Positions 55,398 to 64,000 of a DNA stretch of 64,000 nt are shown here, one piece after another (positions within the stretch are counted from its first letter, which is position 1; each line of letters opens with the position of its first letter). The stretch spans positions 372,001 through 436,000 of the forward strand of contig NZ_CP047048.1 in assembly GCF_030408555.1 (NCBI RefSeq), given 5' to 3'. A program made the position numbers and the translations under genes. The notes beneath the pieces were generated by a model. It was not told where the DNA came from, did no database searches, and saw only the letters and a list, made by a program, of their open reading frames with translations. The stretch comes from Corynebacterium aurimucosum (lineage in GTDB: Bacteria > Actinomycetota > Actinomycetes > Mycobacteriales > Mycobacteriaceae).

Positions 55398-55428
55398 GGC
55401 CCCCACAGTGACCGTGGGGGCCCTTTTT
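55398..55428 (+). terminator. Terminator of the S10 operon
   Basis: GGCCCCCAC / GTGGGGGCC (55398-55406 and 55414-55422) with a 7-base loop, followed by C and five T. Confidence 0.93.
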
Positions 55429-55551
55429 CATGCACTGGTTTGGCACACCATAGGCAGCAGCCTGACAGGGGAGTGGTCTCCGTTTATGCGGAGTGAGCTG
55501 CGGGAACGTGCTAGGGTAGGGCCGTTCATCTCCTGAAAGGCTAATTTCTCT

Positions 55552-56274
55552 ATGTCCGCGCTCTCTCGCTCTCTGCTTACGCTTGTTTGTGCTTCCTCCG
55601 TAGCAACCCTCGTCGGTTGCGCCGCAGAGGAGCCGGCTACCGTTGCTGCCGACGCCCCGGCTGTCGGATCCGCTGAGGACGTTCCAACGGCACAGCCTGA
55701 TCCGGAATCGGAGGCACAGCCACAGCCGAGCATCGAAGCAGCAGGGCCCAAACCGACGCTTCCGGCGGGCTACTCGCCTGGTGCCGGTAATTCTGGCACC
55801 GTCGAGGACACGAAGACATCTGCATCCACCGATGGAAACAATGCCGAGGCGGACACCTCCGTCGCCAGCGGCATCGAAAAGTGCGAGTACCGAAAGGATC
55901 GCGTTGCCAGCGAGGGCAATCCTGCTGACGCTCCTACCACGGTGTCAGGCACTGTGCACAAGGTCAAAGCAGGCGACCTCGATGGTGGCGTGCCAGGCAT
56001 TGTCGTGTCCGATTACGCCTCGGCAGAAGTCTGGTTCTTGGCTTTGGATGCGCCTACCACCTTGAGCGGATACAAGAGTGGCAGCCCGTCACGGAAAACG
56101 TTGACCTTTTCCGGCAAGAATTGCATTGGGCTCGTTGAGAAAAGGGCGTGGGCAGGCTACGAGGGCAAGCACGTCACCTTGCCCTTTGAGCCCGACCGTG
56201 GCTGGTGGCAAAGCGATGCGAGCGTTCCCATGGGTGCGCTGTACGTGGACTACACCCCAGACGAAGTCCTCTAG
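55552..56274 (+). CDS. Secreted lipoprotein of unknown function
   Basis: A 240-residue lipoprotein with lipobox LVGCA (Cys at about 23). A ~85-residue Pro/Ala/Glu/Thr linker follows, then a C-terminal domain (about 105-240) starting near IEKCEYRKDRV, with a second Cys in SGKNCIGLVEK that could pair with it. No known fold was recognised. The ATG at 55552 has a TAGGGT -10-like element at 55513 and GAAAGG upstream. It stands alone downstream of the S10 terminator. Confidence 0.75.
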   Translation: MSALSRSLLTLVCASSVATLVGCAAEEPATVAADAPAVGSAEDVPTAQPDPESEAQPQPSIEAAGPKPTLPAGYSPGAGNSGTVEDTKTSASTDGNNAEADTSVASGIEKCEYRKDRVASEGNPADAPTTVSGTVHKVKAGDLDGGVPGIVVSDYASAEVWFLALDAPTTLSGYKSGSPSRKTLTFSGKNCIGLVEKRAWAGYEGKHVTLPFEPDRGWWQSDASVPMGALYVDYTPDEVL

Positions 56275-56327
56275 GGAACGCGTGCTCTGAATCGGGCCGC
56301 GAACCCGGGGCGTAAGCGTCCAAGAGC

Positions 56328-56720
56328 CTAGCGTGTGCCCCGGTGCGTGAGTGCAATAGCGAAACAGAACGCGCTCAACACCGCGCCCACCGCGAGAAGG
56401 AACGTGCCGATACGGTAGGGCATGGCGCTGACCAGGTCGATGGTGTTATAGATCCGCAGCCACATCAACCAGCCAGCGATGAGCGCGACGCCCCCGACAG
56501 CCGAAAGGGCTCGCAAACCGCGGGTGGGGCGCTGGGAAGGGGAGAAGGCGTGGTAGGAGGCGTCGACAAGCGCGAGTGCAGCGAGCACCACCGAGGCCCA
56601 CGCCGCGAGCGGCACCGGCAGTAGTGCTGCAGCGCCGAAGAGTGCCGGCAGGATAAAGGCCACGGCCACCAGCACAAAGAGCAGGCCGTGCACTACGCCG
56701 GCGCGCAGTGGATATTTCAT
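56328..56720 (-). CDS. Small four-helix membrane protein
   Basis: A 130-residue membrane protein with four hydrophobic segments (about 9-29, 34-54, 72-90, 103-124) and no recognised motif. It overlaps the pfkB stop by 4 bases (ATGA), so it is translated with the sugar kinase. Its role in the sucrose module is unknown. Confidence 0.75.
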   Translation of the reverse strand: MKYPLRAGVVHGLLFVLVAVAFILPALFGAAALLPVPLAAWASVVLAALALVDASYHAFSPSQRPTRGLRALSAVGGVALIAGWLMWLRIYNTIDLVSAMPYRIGTFLLAVGAVLSAFCFAIALTHRGTR

Positions 56721-57586
56721 AGGCGCTCCTCCACGTCAGAAAACGTGGGCGGCTGCGCGCCCGTGCGCGAAACCGTAATGGCTGCGGCCGTCGCCGCAAA
56801 GTGGAGGATCTCCTGCCACTCTTCGGCGCTTAAAGCGCTGATATCCCGCGTTAGCAACTGGCTCAGCAGCGCGGCCATGACCGTGTCGCCAGCACCGATG
56901 GTGTCCGCCACCTCGACCTTAACCGGCGGGACCTGCAGCGACACCGAATCCGTGCGTACGCTCAGCCCTTCCGCGCCGCGCGTGGTCACGACGACGGGTA
57001 CTTGGGCCAGTGCGTCTTCGCCCAGGAATTCCACTTCTTCTTCGCTCAACTTCAGCAACGTGACGTGCGGCAACAAAGACAACAAGAACTCGCGGTGCTC
57101 CGGGGTGGCGAAGAAGGGGCGAATATTAGGGTCCAGCGCGACCTTGGTGCCCTTCGCGGCAAGGTCCTTCAGCAACGCGGCATAACGGGAGGCGCCAGGT
57201 TCGAGGGCGAGGGAGACGGTGCCGAAGCAGGCCCAGGGGACGTCGGCAAGCGCAGGCTCTATTAGGCGGTCCGCCGTGCCCTCCGTGTAGAAGGAATAGG
57301 TGGCTGAGCCGTCCTCACCGATGTTGCAGACCGCCAGCGTCGTGGGTTCCTCACCCCGCTGCACGAGCGAAGTATCCACTCGTTCTTTATGTAGACGCTC
57401 CATGAGCGCCTGCCCGAAGGCATCCCGCGAGAGCCGCGACTGAAATCCCACGCTAGCGCCCAGACGGCTCGCCGCGACCGCCACGTTGAAGGGACCGCCA
57501 CCCAATGCCGGTGTTAAATCCACCAGCTGCCCGCGTCCGCGCGGGACGAGGTCAACAAGGTCTTCGCCACACACCATAATGTCCAT
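56717..57586 (-). CDS. PfkB-family sugar kinase, probable fructokinase
   Basis: A 289-residue ribokinase-family kinase. The N-terminal GGGPFNVAVAASRLGASVGF is the sugar-binding signature; the C-terminal TIGAGDTVMAALLSQL holds the anion hole and catalytic Asp. The position next to a sucrose-6-phosphate hydrolase and a sucrose PTS suggests fructose as substrate, giving fructose-6- or 1-phosphate. Starts at 57595, 57586 and 57577 are possible; 57586 is favoured because a TAGTAT -10 lies exactly 7 bases upstream and no ribosome-binding site is seen (leaderless). Confidence 0.82.
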   Translation of the reverse strand: MDIMVCGEDLVDLVPRGRGQLVDLTPALGGGPFNVAVAASRLGASVGFQSRLSRDAFGQALMERLHKERVDTSLVQRGEEPTTLAVCNIGEDGSATYSFYTEGTADRLIEPALADVPWACFGTVSLALEPGASRYAALLKDLAAKGTKVALDPNIRPFFATPEHREFLLSLLPHVTLLKLSEEEVEFLGEDALAQVPVVVTTRGAEGLSVRTDSVSLQVPPVKVEVADTIGAGDTVMAALLSQLLTRDISALSAEEWQEILHFAATAAAITVSRTGAQPPTFSDVEERL

Positions 57587-57593
57587 GGAATCC

Positions 57594-57600
57594 ATACTAT
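57594..57600. promoter_or_regulatory. Shared symmetric -10 core for divergent leaderless genes
   Basis: ATACTAT reads ATAGTAT on the other strand. TACTAT (57595-57600) lies 7 bases before the GH32 ATG; TAGTAT (57599-57594) lies 7 bases before the pfkB ATG. No good -35 is seen on either side. Expected transcription starts would coincide with each ATG. Confidence 0.65.
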
Positions 57601-57607
57601 CGAGAGC

Positions 57608-58933
57608 ATGAACTACCGTCCGCTTTTCCACCTCTCCCCGCCCTCCGGCCGTCTCAATGACCCGAATGGAGTCTTCATCGACGGCAACAACCTGCATGTT
57701 TACTATCAGCATGACCCCTGCTTCCCGCACGCGGCTAAGCAGACGGGCTGGGGGCATGCCGTGGCTTCCTTGGGCGAGGCGAAGCCGTGGCGACACTACC
57801 CGGACGCGCTGTACCCCATCCGGGAGCACGACGCCCATGGTTGCTACTCGGGCGGCGCGGTGGTTGACGGTGAGGACGTGTGGCTGTTTTATACAGGAAA
57901 CCTCAAGTGCGATGACGTGCGGATACCCTCGCAGAATCGCGTCCGTGCCGTCGATGCTGGTGGTCCAGAAGGTGGCTTCTATGAGCACGATTCCGCCAAT
58001 CCGCTCATCAATGGCCCCGCGGAGGGCTTCACGGGGCACTATCGCGATCCCCAGATCACCCGCGACGCGCAGGGTTGGCGCATGGTGCTCGGCGCCCAGG
58101 CGGAGGATGAAACAGGGCACGCCGTGCTCTACCGGTCCACGGACTTGGCGCAGTGGTCCTTTGAAGGTGCGATCACCTTTGATACCTCGAGTGCTCAGCC
58201 GGGCCTGAGCCCGGACCTCGTGCCGGGCGGCTACATGTGGGAGTGCCCCAACTTGCTCACGCTCCGGGACCGCGCGACGGGGGAGGACAAAGACGTCTTG
58301 GTCATCTGCCCGCAAGGTCTTGAGCCGGTGCTTGCCGACGACACCACGCACTACGCCTCCTCCGATCAGTGCGGTTACCTCGTGGGCCGGCTGGAGGGCA
58401 CCGTCTTCCACGTGGAGCGGGGCTTTAGCGAGTTGGATTATGGGCACCAGTTTTATGCGCCGCAGCTGGTGGAAAAGGATGGCGAAGCCATCATGCTGGG
58501 ATGGATGGGGCTGCCCGCGCAGGATGACACCCCGACTGTGGAAGAAGGGTGGGTCCACACACTCACCCTGCCGCGGCGCGTGTGGCTGGAGGATGGCTGG
58601 GTGCGCCAGGCGCCGTTGTGGTCGCTGCCGGCTGTGCCGCCGGAGGCAGCACGTGCTGGGTTCGGTTCGGTAGCCACGCTGACGGCCGGTGAGGGAACGT
58701 ACGTGCTTGTCGACGACTCCGGGGCCGACGCCTTCCGCGTCACTTATGGCGGGGGAGAACTCCGTTTGGCGGTGGGTGAGGATGAGCGCATCGTACCCTG
58801 CCCGGCTGGCTCCGTGGAGCTCATCGCGGATGGCTGCGCAGTGGAAGTCTTCGCGGGTGATGGGCGGATTGCGGGGGCATCGGTCGTTTTTGGTGCCAGC
58901 GATGCCCGGTGGAAGGGCTGGATTGCCCGTTAG
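57608..58933 (+). CDS. scrB: GH32 beta-fructosidase, probable sucrose-6-phosphate hydrolase
   Basis: A 441-residue glycoside hydrolase of family 32. The nucleophile Asp is in LNDPNGVFID, the transition-state stabiliser in GHYRDPQI, and the acid/base Glu in MWECPNL. A five-bladed propeller is followed by a C-terminal beta-sandwich. No signal peptide is visible, so it acts inside the cell, fitting a role on PTS-derived sucrose-6-phosphate. The ATG at 57608 has no ribosome-binding site but has a TACTAT -10 seven bases upstream. Confidence 0.9.
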   Translation: MNYRPLFHLSPPSGRLNDPNGVFIDGNNLHVYYQHDPCFPHAAKQTGWGHAVASLGEAKPWRHYPDALYPIREHDAHGCYSGGAVVDGEDVWLFYTGNLKCDDVRIPSQNRVRAVDAGGPEGGFYEHDSANPLINGPAEGFTGHYRDPQITRDAQGWRMVLGAQAEDETGHAVLYRSTDLAQWSFEGAITFDTSSAQPGLSPDLVPGGYMWECPNLLTLRDRATGEDKDVLVICPQGLEPVLADDTTHYASSDQCGYLVGRLEGTVFHVERGFSELDYGHQFYAPQLVEKDGEAIMLGWMGLPAQDDTPTVEEGWVHTLTLPRRVWLEDGWVRQAPLWSLPAVPPEAARAGFGSVATLTAGEGTYVLVDDSGADAFRVTYGGGELRLAVGEDERIVPCPAGSVELIADGCAVEVFAGDGRIAGASVVFGASDARWKGWIAR

Positions 58934-58966
58934 GGTGTGAATCGTCCTATATTTATGTCCGAATGC

Positions 58967-58995
58967 TTGGCTTTCTGTGGGGTGACATGTCTAAT
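58967..58995 (+). promoter_or_regulatory. ptsS promoter
   Basis: TTGGCT (58967-58972), a 17-base spacer and TCTAAT (58990-58995), 51 bases before the ptsS start. It allows the PTS gene to be expressed apart from the GH32 gene. No operator could be named with confidence. Confidence 0.6.
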
Positions 58996-59045
58996 GGAAA
59001 GTGACCCAATTTAGTTCATCTCACTCTCCGAGGAGGCACGCCGGA

Positions 59046-61031
59046 ATGGATCACTCACAGGTCGCGGCGCGAATACTCTCCGCTATCGGCGGCGAAGACA
59101 ATATCGTGGCGCTCGCACACTGCGCCACCCGCCTGCGCATGGTGCTCAAAGACAGCAAGAAAGTCGACAAGGCCGCCCTGGAAAACGATCCGGACCTCAA
59201 AGGCATTTTTGAGGCCGGAGGCATGTTCCAGGTCATCGTCGGCCCGGGCGACGTCAACGTCGTGTTCGACGAAATCAACAAGGCGACGTCCAAGGACATC
59301 GCCGTGTCGACGGATAACCTCAAAGACATCGCGGCGGGCTCGGGCAACCGCTTCTCGCGTGCCGTGAAGGTGCTGGCCGATATCTTTGTGCCGCTCATCC
59401 CGATTCTGGTCGGTGGCGGTCTGCTCATGGCGCTCAATAACGTCCTGACCGTCAATGGTTTGTTTGGCGAGCAGTCCGTTATTGAGATGTTCCCGGCCAT
59501 GGCAGATGTTGCCGGTCTTATTAACCTGCTGGCGTCCGCGCCGTTTGCGTTCCTGCCCGTCCTCGTGGGCTTTACCGCAACGAAGCGCTTTGGCGGCAAC
59601 GAGTTCCTCGGCGCGGGTATGGCGATGGCCATGGTGATGCCGGACCTCGTCAACGGTTATAACGTGGCTGCGACCATCGAGGCCGGCGAGATGCCGTATT
59701 GGCACATCTTCGGCCTCGACGTCGCGCAGGCCGGCTACCAGGGTTCCATTCTTCCGACGCTCGTTATTTCCTGGATCCTCGCGACCATCGAGAAGTGGCT
59801 CCACAAGCGCCTCAAGGGCACCGTGGACTTCATGCTCACCCCGCTGCTCACGCTGTTGGTCACGGGCTTCATTACGTTTGCGCTCATCGGCCCGTTCCTG
59901 CGTACCGCGGGCGACTGGCTGGGCCTGGGCTTGGCGAACCTCGCCGAGTTCGCGGGTCCTGTGGCCGGCTTCCTCTTCGGTCTCGTCTACTCGCCGATCG
60001 TGATCACGGGTCTGCACCAGTCCTTCCCGCCCATCGAGACGATGCTGTGGAACGAGGGCGGTTCCTTCGTCTTCCCGACGGCGTCCACGGCCAATATCGC
60101 CATGGGCGGCGCGGCGCTGGCCATCTACTTCCTGACCAAGTCTGACAAGATGAAGGGCCTGGCCGGCGCATCCGGTATCTCCGCACTCTTTGGAATTACC
60201 GAGCCCGCTATCTTCGGTGTGAACCTGCGCCTGCGCTGGCCGTTCTACATCGGCATGGGCGCCTCCGCTATTGCCTCCATGATGGTCGCCCTCCTCGACG
60301 TCAAGGCCACCGCGCTCGGTGCCGCTGGCTTCATCGGCGTCGTGTCCATCCGTCCGGAGGACTACGGCCAGTTCCTGCTGTGCTGCGTGCTTTCCCTCGT
60401 GGTGGCCTTTGGCGCAACCTTCGCGTATGGCCGCGTGCTCATCTCCCGCAATGGCACCATTGATCCTGACGCGACCGACGTCCCGGCCGCTGCCACCGAC
60501 GGTGCCGCCCCGTCGGCTGTCGCCGACCCGAACGCTTTCCGCATCGCCTCGCCGCTGTCCGGCACAGCCATCGCGCTGTCTTCCGTGTCTGACCCGATGT
60601 TTGCTGCGGGCAAGCTCGGCGCCGGTGCCGCCGTGGAGCCGACCGTGGGCACGCTCGTCGCGCCCATCGACGGCACGGTGACCGTCACGTTCCCGTCTGG
60701 CCACGCCTACGCCGTGCGCGGCAAGGACGCCGCGGGCAAGAACGTGGACATCCTCATGCACATCGGTTTCGACACCGTGAACCTCAAGGGCCAGCACTTC
60801 ACCCCGCACGTGAAGAAGGGCGACGAGGTCAAGGTCGGCGACGTCCTGTGCGAGTTCGACATCGAAGCCATCAAGGCCGCCGGCTACCCGGTGACCACTC
60901 CGGTCGTCGTGTCCAACTCGAAGAAGACCGGCCCGGTGCTCCCGACCTACATGGCGGGCGAGACCATCGACTTCGGTGACCCGCTCGCTACGGTTGCCCC
61001 GAAACCCGAGCCTGCCGATGCCCCCGCCTAA
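59046..61031 (+). CDS. ptsS: Sucrose-type PTS enzyme IIBCA
   Basis: A 661-residue PTS permease with domain order B-C-A. EIIB has the phospho-Cys in [10 protein letters not shown] (about C26). EIIC spans about residues 100-470 with ~10 helices and the sugar-site region [18 protein letters not shown] (about 500-650) has the phospho-His in [16 protein letters not shown]. The order and the neighbouring GH32 gene match PtsS of C. glutamicum, which takes up sucrose as sucrose-6-phosphate. The ATG at 59046 has GAGGAGG upstream; the earlier in-frame start adds only low-quality sequence. Confidence 0.92.
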   Translation: MDHSQVAARILSAIGGEDNIVALAHCATRLRMVLKDSKKVDKAALENDPDLKGIFEAGGMFQVIVGPGDVNVVFDEINKATSKDIAVSTDNLKDIAAGSGNRFSRAVKVLADIFVPLIPILVGGGLLMALNNVLTVNGLFGEQSVIEMFPAMADVAGLINLLASAPFAFLPVLVGFTATKRFGGNEFLGAGMAMAMVMPDLVNGYNVAATIEAGEMPYWHIFGLDVAQAGYQGSILPTLVISWILATIEKWLHKRLKGTVDFMLTPLLTLLVTGFITFALIGPFLRTAGDWLGLGLANLAEFAGPVAGFLFGLVYSPIVITGLHQSFPPIETMLWNEGGSFVFPTASTANIAMGGAALAIYFLTKSDKMKGLAGASGISALFGITEPAIFGVNLRLRWPFYIGMGASAIASMMVALLDVKATALGAAGFIGVVSIRPEDYGQFLLCCVLSLVVAFGATFAYGRVLISRNGTIDPDATDVPAAATDGAAPSAVADPNAFRIASPLSGTAIALSSVSDPMFAAGKLGAGAAVEPTVGTLVAPIDGTVTVTFPSGHAYAVRGKDAAGKNVDILMHIGFDTVNLKGQHFTPHVKKGDEVKVGDVLCEFDIEAIKAAGYPVTTPVVVSNSKKTGPVLPTYMAGETIDFGDPLATVAPKPEPADAPA

Positions 61032-61047
61032 CCCCGTCTAGCTTCCT

Positions 61048-61084
61048 CGCCGTCCAGCATGCGCTGGGCGGCGTTGCTGCTTTT
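61048..61084 (+). terminator. Terminator after ptsS
   Basis: CGCCGTCCAGC / GCTGGGCGGCG (61048-61058 and 61063-61073, one G-T pair) with a 4-base loop; TTTT follows after a TTGCTGC stretch, so the T run is displaced. Confidence 0.6.
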
Positions 61085-61171
61085 CGCGACAATCAAGGAA
61101 CCGAAATCCGGGATTTGTGGGCCCTTCGTTGTCGTGAAATCCTTCAAGGCAACCGGTTCGCGTGTGGGGGG

Positions 61172-62601
61172 TTAGCGCGCGGCGGCGTGGATGTCGTCGA
61201 GGAATGCGCCGTATCTCGAGCGCAGTTCACTGAGCGGTTCGACGATGAGCTCCTGCGAGGTTGCGGCGATTTCCTTGCGCAGGGCGCGCCGGGGATGAAG
61301 GCCGCGGCGAGGTACCACAGCACGCCCACGAGGGCAGCGAGGAGTGCGAGCCACTGGATGAAGGTGAGGATGCCCCAGGCCTTCGAGGGCTGTGCGGGCA
61401 GGCGGGTGCGGGCGGCGGCGCGGTCGAGGGCATCGGGAAGCGTATCGGTGATGGACTCCGCGCGGTCGGCGACGGCATTGGCCCAGGCGGGGGAGAGGCC
61501 GTCCGCGGCGGCCGCGGCGTAGGAGCGCAGGCCCTTGTTGGCCCGGGCGCGGCCTGCCGCGTCGAGCGGCGGCAGGGAGGTGCGGTGCACACCCGTGTCG
61601 TCCGAGGCCTCGCGCAGGCCGAGGCGGCGCAGCGGGTCGGCGCGCAAGCGCAGCATCCAGGAGGTGAGCAGCCAGCCGGTGGTCTGGCCCAGGCGCTTGC
61701 GGTAGGCGGCAGCCGTCGCGGCGGCGAGGCGCTCGGCGCCAGCGGCGGTGGCGAGGTGTTCGTCGAGTTCCTTCTTGGCTTTCGCGGGCACGTCCTTGGG
61801 TGCGCGTTCGTCGGCCCACGCGGCGGTGACCGTGTCGAGGTCGGCCTCGATGCGGACGGTCTGCGCGTTGTGGGCCGCGGCGACCTTGGCGATGGCTGTG
61901 CGCAGGTCGTCGACGCCAAGGCCAGTCTTCGCGGAGGTGGGCACGACCTTGACCTTGGTGAGGCCGTCCTCGCGCAGGAGCTCGGCGAGGGAGTCGGCGA
62001 TGGTGGGGACGTCGGCATCGGCAAGCTTGTCCGCTTTGTTGAGGACCGCGAGGGTGACCGCCGAGTGCGAGGCGTGCGGGCGGATGAAGTCGTCGTGGAT
62101 GATGTTGTCCGCGTATTTTTCGGGGTCCGTGACCCAGACGAGGACGTCGACCTGGCCCGCGAGGCGCGTGGCGATCGCGCGGTTGGAGGCTTCGACTGAG
62201 TCGAAGTCCGGCAGGTCGAGGAGGATGAGCGGGCCGGCCTTGGGAGCGAAGTCGCCGAGGCGGTTGCGACGGTCTTCGACGTCGAGCCAATCGAGCAGCT
62301 CGGAGGAGCCCTCGGGGTGCCACACGGCGGCGAGCGGCGACGACGTGGTGGGGCGGCGTGGCGAGGAGGCGCCGAGATCCTCGCCGACCACGGCATTAAA
62401 CAGCGAGGTCTTGCCGGAGCCGGTGGCACCAAAGAAGCCGACCACCGTGTGCTCGGCGGACAGCGCGCGCCGGGCGGCGGCGGACTCGCGGACGCGGGAG
62501 ATGGCGGCGTGCTGCTCGGGCGTGAAGAACTCGCCGCCGGACTCGGCGGCGCGGTCGAGGGCGTCGAGACGCTCGGACAGGGAGTGGGAACGGTTAAACA
62601 T
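61172..62601 (-). pseudogene. Dynamin-like GTPase, frameshifted near the C-terminus
   Basis: A GTPase with G1 in GATGSGKTS (about residues 58-66), G3 in DLPDFDSVE and G4 in NKAD, followed by a helical region and a hydrophobic segment (WLALLAALVGVLWYLAAAF). After IPG near 61280-61295 the frame turns into low-quality sequence ending at 61144, while another frame continues with LRKEIAATSQELIVEPLSEL and RYGAFLDDIHAAAR, ending at 61172. A one-base loss in the GC-rich stretch CCCCGGCGCGCCCTGCGC explains this. It overlaps the next GTPase gene by 8 bases. Such pairs resemble bacterial dynamin-like proteins. A sequencing error is possible. Confidence 0.75.
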
Positions 62602-64000
62602 TGCGGACCTCCTCGGTGGCGGCGGTGGCGGCCGCGCGCAGCTCGTCTGCGGAGGGGCCCTCCGTGAGCGGCGCGGTCACGGTGTTGTAGCGCTCGCGCT
62701 CGGAATCCATGAGTGCGCCGACGCGCTCGTCGAGGCGTTCGCGGGCGGCTTTGGCCATGCGACGCACGGTGTCCTCGCCGAAGATGGTCTCGAGCAGCTT
62801 CTGGCCCACGACGGCGGAGCCGCCAGCGATGGCGATCTCGCCGCCGGTAAGTCCCGCAGTCGAGGCGAAGACGACGACCATGAGCGCGACGGTCACGGCG
62901 TTAACACCCAGCGAGGCGAGACGCGCGGTCATGCGCTTGCCCGCGGCGTTTTCCTCGATGTCGGAGACGAGCTCGGCCTGCCATTCGCGCACGAGGAGGG
63001 CGGCGCGCTCGGAAATATCGGCGCTGGCGTGGGCGAGGCCTGGGGATGCGGCGGCGCGCAGCTCGGGCGCGGAGGACCCGAGGTACGACCACGCGCGGGC
63101 TGCGGCGGTCTCGGCGCCGTCGATGATGACGCCGTGGAGACCGGCTTCGATTTCGGTCTCGACCTCGCGTACAGGTGCGGGCTTGCCGGTGAAGAAGGAT
63201 CCGATTCGGTCGAGGGTCGCAGAGAACCAGCGGTCGACCGCGCGGAAAGCATCCGAGGTGCCCACGAAGTCCTGCCAGCGGGCGAGGACCTCGGTGCGCA
63301 AGAGGTTGCCATCGCGGGTGACGTCCTCGACGTGGGCGCGGGCGTCGGCGTAGTGCCCGGCGACGACCTCGTCGATATGCGCGGCGAAGTCCGTGCGAGA
63401 CTCTTGCTCCGCGGCGAGCGTCTCTGTGCCTGCGGCGACCTTGGCCAGGGCGCCTGCGACGGTGCGGGCGGCCAGCTGGTGGCGCGCGGCGGTATCGGCA
63501 GCCAAGCGCTCGAGGTACGCGCGCAGGTCGGCCGTGCGCGCGGCGGGCAGCAAGCCCTCGAGAGGACCTTGGTCCGGCACGACGAAAAACTCGGCACCGA
63601 GGTTGTGCTCGGCGAGCATGCGCTGCAGGTCCGCGGGGACGGTAGCGAGCGCGTCCTCGTCGACGCGGTTGAGGACCACGACGACCTCGATGTTGCGGGC
63701 AGCGGCGTCCTCGAGGAACTGCCACACGAGGTTATCGGCGTAGCGCGCTGGCGTCGTCACGAAGATCCACAGGTCCGCGGCGGCGAGGAGCTGCGAGGCG
63801 AGGGCGCGGTTCGTGTCGTCGATGGAGTCGAAGTCCGGCGCGTCGATGAGCGCGAGGCCCGCGGGCACGGCCTCGGTGGACACGATGCGCAACGTCGTCG
63901 CCTGTGGGTTCGCCTCGCCGTGCTCGCGCGCAAGCCCAGGCAGGACGTGCGGCGCGCCGAAGTACTCCGCGTCCGAAGGATGCGCGATAAGCGAGGGCTG
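62594..64000 (-). CDS. Dynamin-like GTPase (5' end outside window)
   Basis: The C-terminal ~468 residues of a second GTPase. G3 is DAPDFDSIDDTNRA and G4 is LNRVDED; G1 must lie beyond the window. A long helical part follows, then a paired hydrophobic segment (NAVTVALMVVVFASTAGL and GGEIAIAGGSAVVGQ) like the membrane hairpin of bacterial dynamin-like proteins, and a coiled-coil tail. The frame is open to the last base. The two GTPases overlap and likely work as a pair. Confidence 0.8.
   Translation of the reverse strand, partial: QPSLIAHPSDAEYFGAPHVLPGLAREHGEANPQATTLRIVSTEAVPAGLALIDAPDFDSIDDTNRALASQLLAAADLWIFVTTPARYADNLVWQFLEDAAARNIEVVVVLNRVDEDALATVPADLQRMLAEHNLGAEFFVVPDQGPLEGLLPAARTADLRAYLERLAADTAARHQLAARTVAGALAKVAAGTETLAAEQESRTDFAAHIDEVVAGHYADARAHVEDVTRDGNLLRTEVLARWQDFVGTSDAFRAVDRWFSATLDRIGSFFTGKPAPVREVETEIEAGLHGVIIDGAETAAARAWSYLGSSAPELRAAASPGLAHASADISERAALLVREWQAELVSDIEENAAGKRMTARLASLGVNAVTVALMVVVFASTAGLTGGEIAIAGGSAVVGQKLLETIFGEDTVRRMAKAARERLDERVGALMDSERERYNTVTAPLTEGPSADELRAAATAATEEVRNV

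Noticed and set aside
59055-60809. 584-codon frame antisense to ptsS
   Set aside because: Arg/His/Gly-rich mirror of the PTS gene, no plausible fold.

Overview
The window looks like a chromosomal segment of a high-GC actinobacterium, almost certainly a Corynebacterium. The evidence is gene order (menD, a DUF3592 gene, mgtA, menG, menJ, grcC, then secE-nusG-rplKA, rplJL, a DUF3068 gene, rpoBC, rpsLG-fusA-tuf and the S10 operon), many GTG/TTG starts, probable leaderless genes, a DtxR-type iron box, and RNA polymerase subunits close to corynebacterial ones. The species cannot be named from the sequence alone.

Layout. 1-7.9 kb: the end of a UvrA-like gene, then a menaquinone/glycolipid block (menD, mgtA, menG, menJ, grcC). 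8-9.9 kb: four tRNAs (Tyr, Thr, elongator Met, Trp) and a glutathionyl-hydroquinone-reductase-like gene. 9.9-12.8 kb: secE-nusG and rplK-rplA. 12.8-21.8 kb: an accessory iron island lying between rplA and rplJ. It holds a tightly coupled three-gene operon (SbnA-like synthase, FAD/NAD(P)-binding protein, type III PLP decarboxylase broken by one in-frame TGA), a siderophore-interacting reductase, and a four-gene ferric-siderophore importer whose divergent promoter carries a DtxR box. 22-32 kb: rplJL and rpoBC. 32-36.7 kb: an orphan YkoE-like gene, then a TPP riboswitch and ykoEDC (thiamine-precursor ECF transporter). 37-42.5 kb: rpsLG-fusA and tuf. 42.5-46.4 kb: a hypothetical gene split by an IS3-family element, paired structured repeats, and a DUF222-HNH gene. 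46.5-49.6 kb: a six-gene Asp23/Gls24 envelope-stress operon. 50.2-55.4 kb: the S10 ribosomal operon. 55.5-61 kb: a lipoprotein, then a sucrose module (pfkB, GH32 hydrolase, sucrose-type PTS EIIBCA). 61-64 kb: two dynamin-like GTPase genes, the first frameshifted and the second running off the window.

Functional links. The sucrose genes form a full path: PTS uptake gives sucrose-6-P, the GH32 enzyme splits it, and the PfkB enzyme can phosphorylate the fructose. The start codons of pfkB and the GH32 gene lie only 21 bp apart, and both sit exactly 7 nt from a shared 7-bp -10-like core, suggesting one symmetric promoter making two leaderless mRNAs. The iron island pairs import and cytoplasmic release of ferric siderophore with a possible diaminopropionate-type biosynthetic operon that appears damaged.

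Three genes are broken: the decarboxylase (nonsense codon), the hypothetical gene after tuf (IS insertion) and one GTPase gene (frameshift). Antibiotic target regions that can be read (rpoB rifampicin region, rpsL K43/K88) look wild type.
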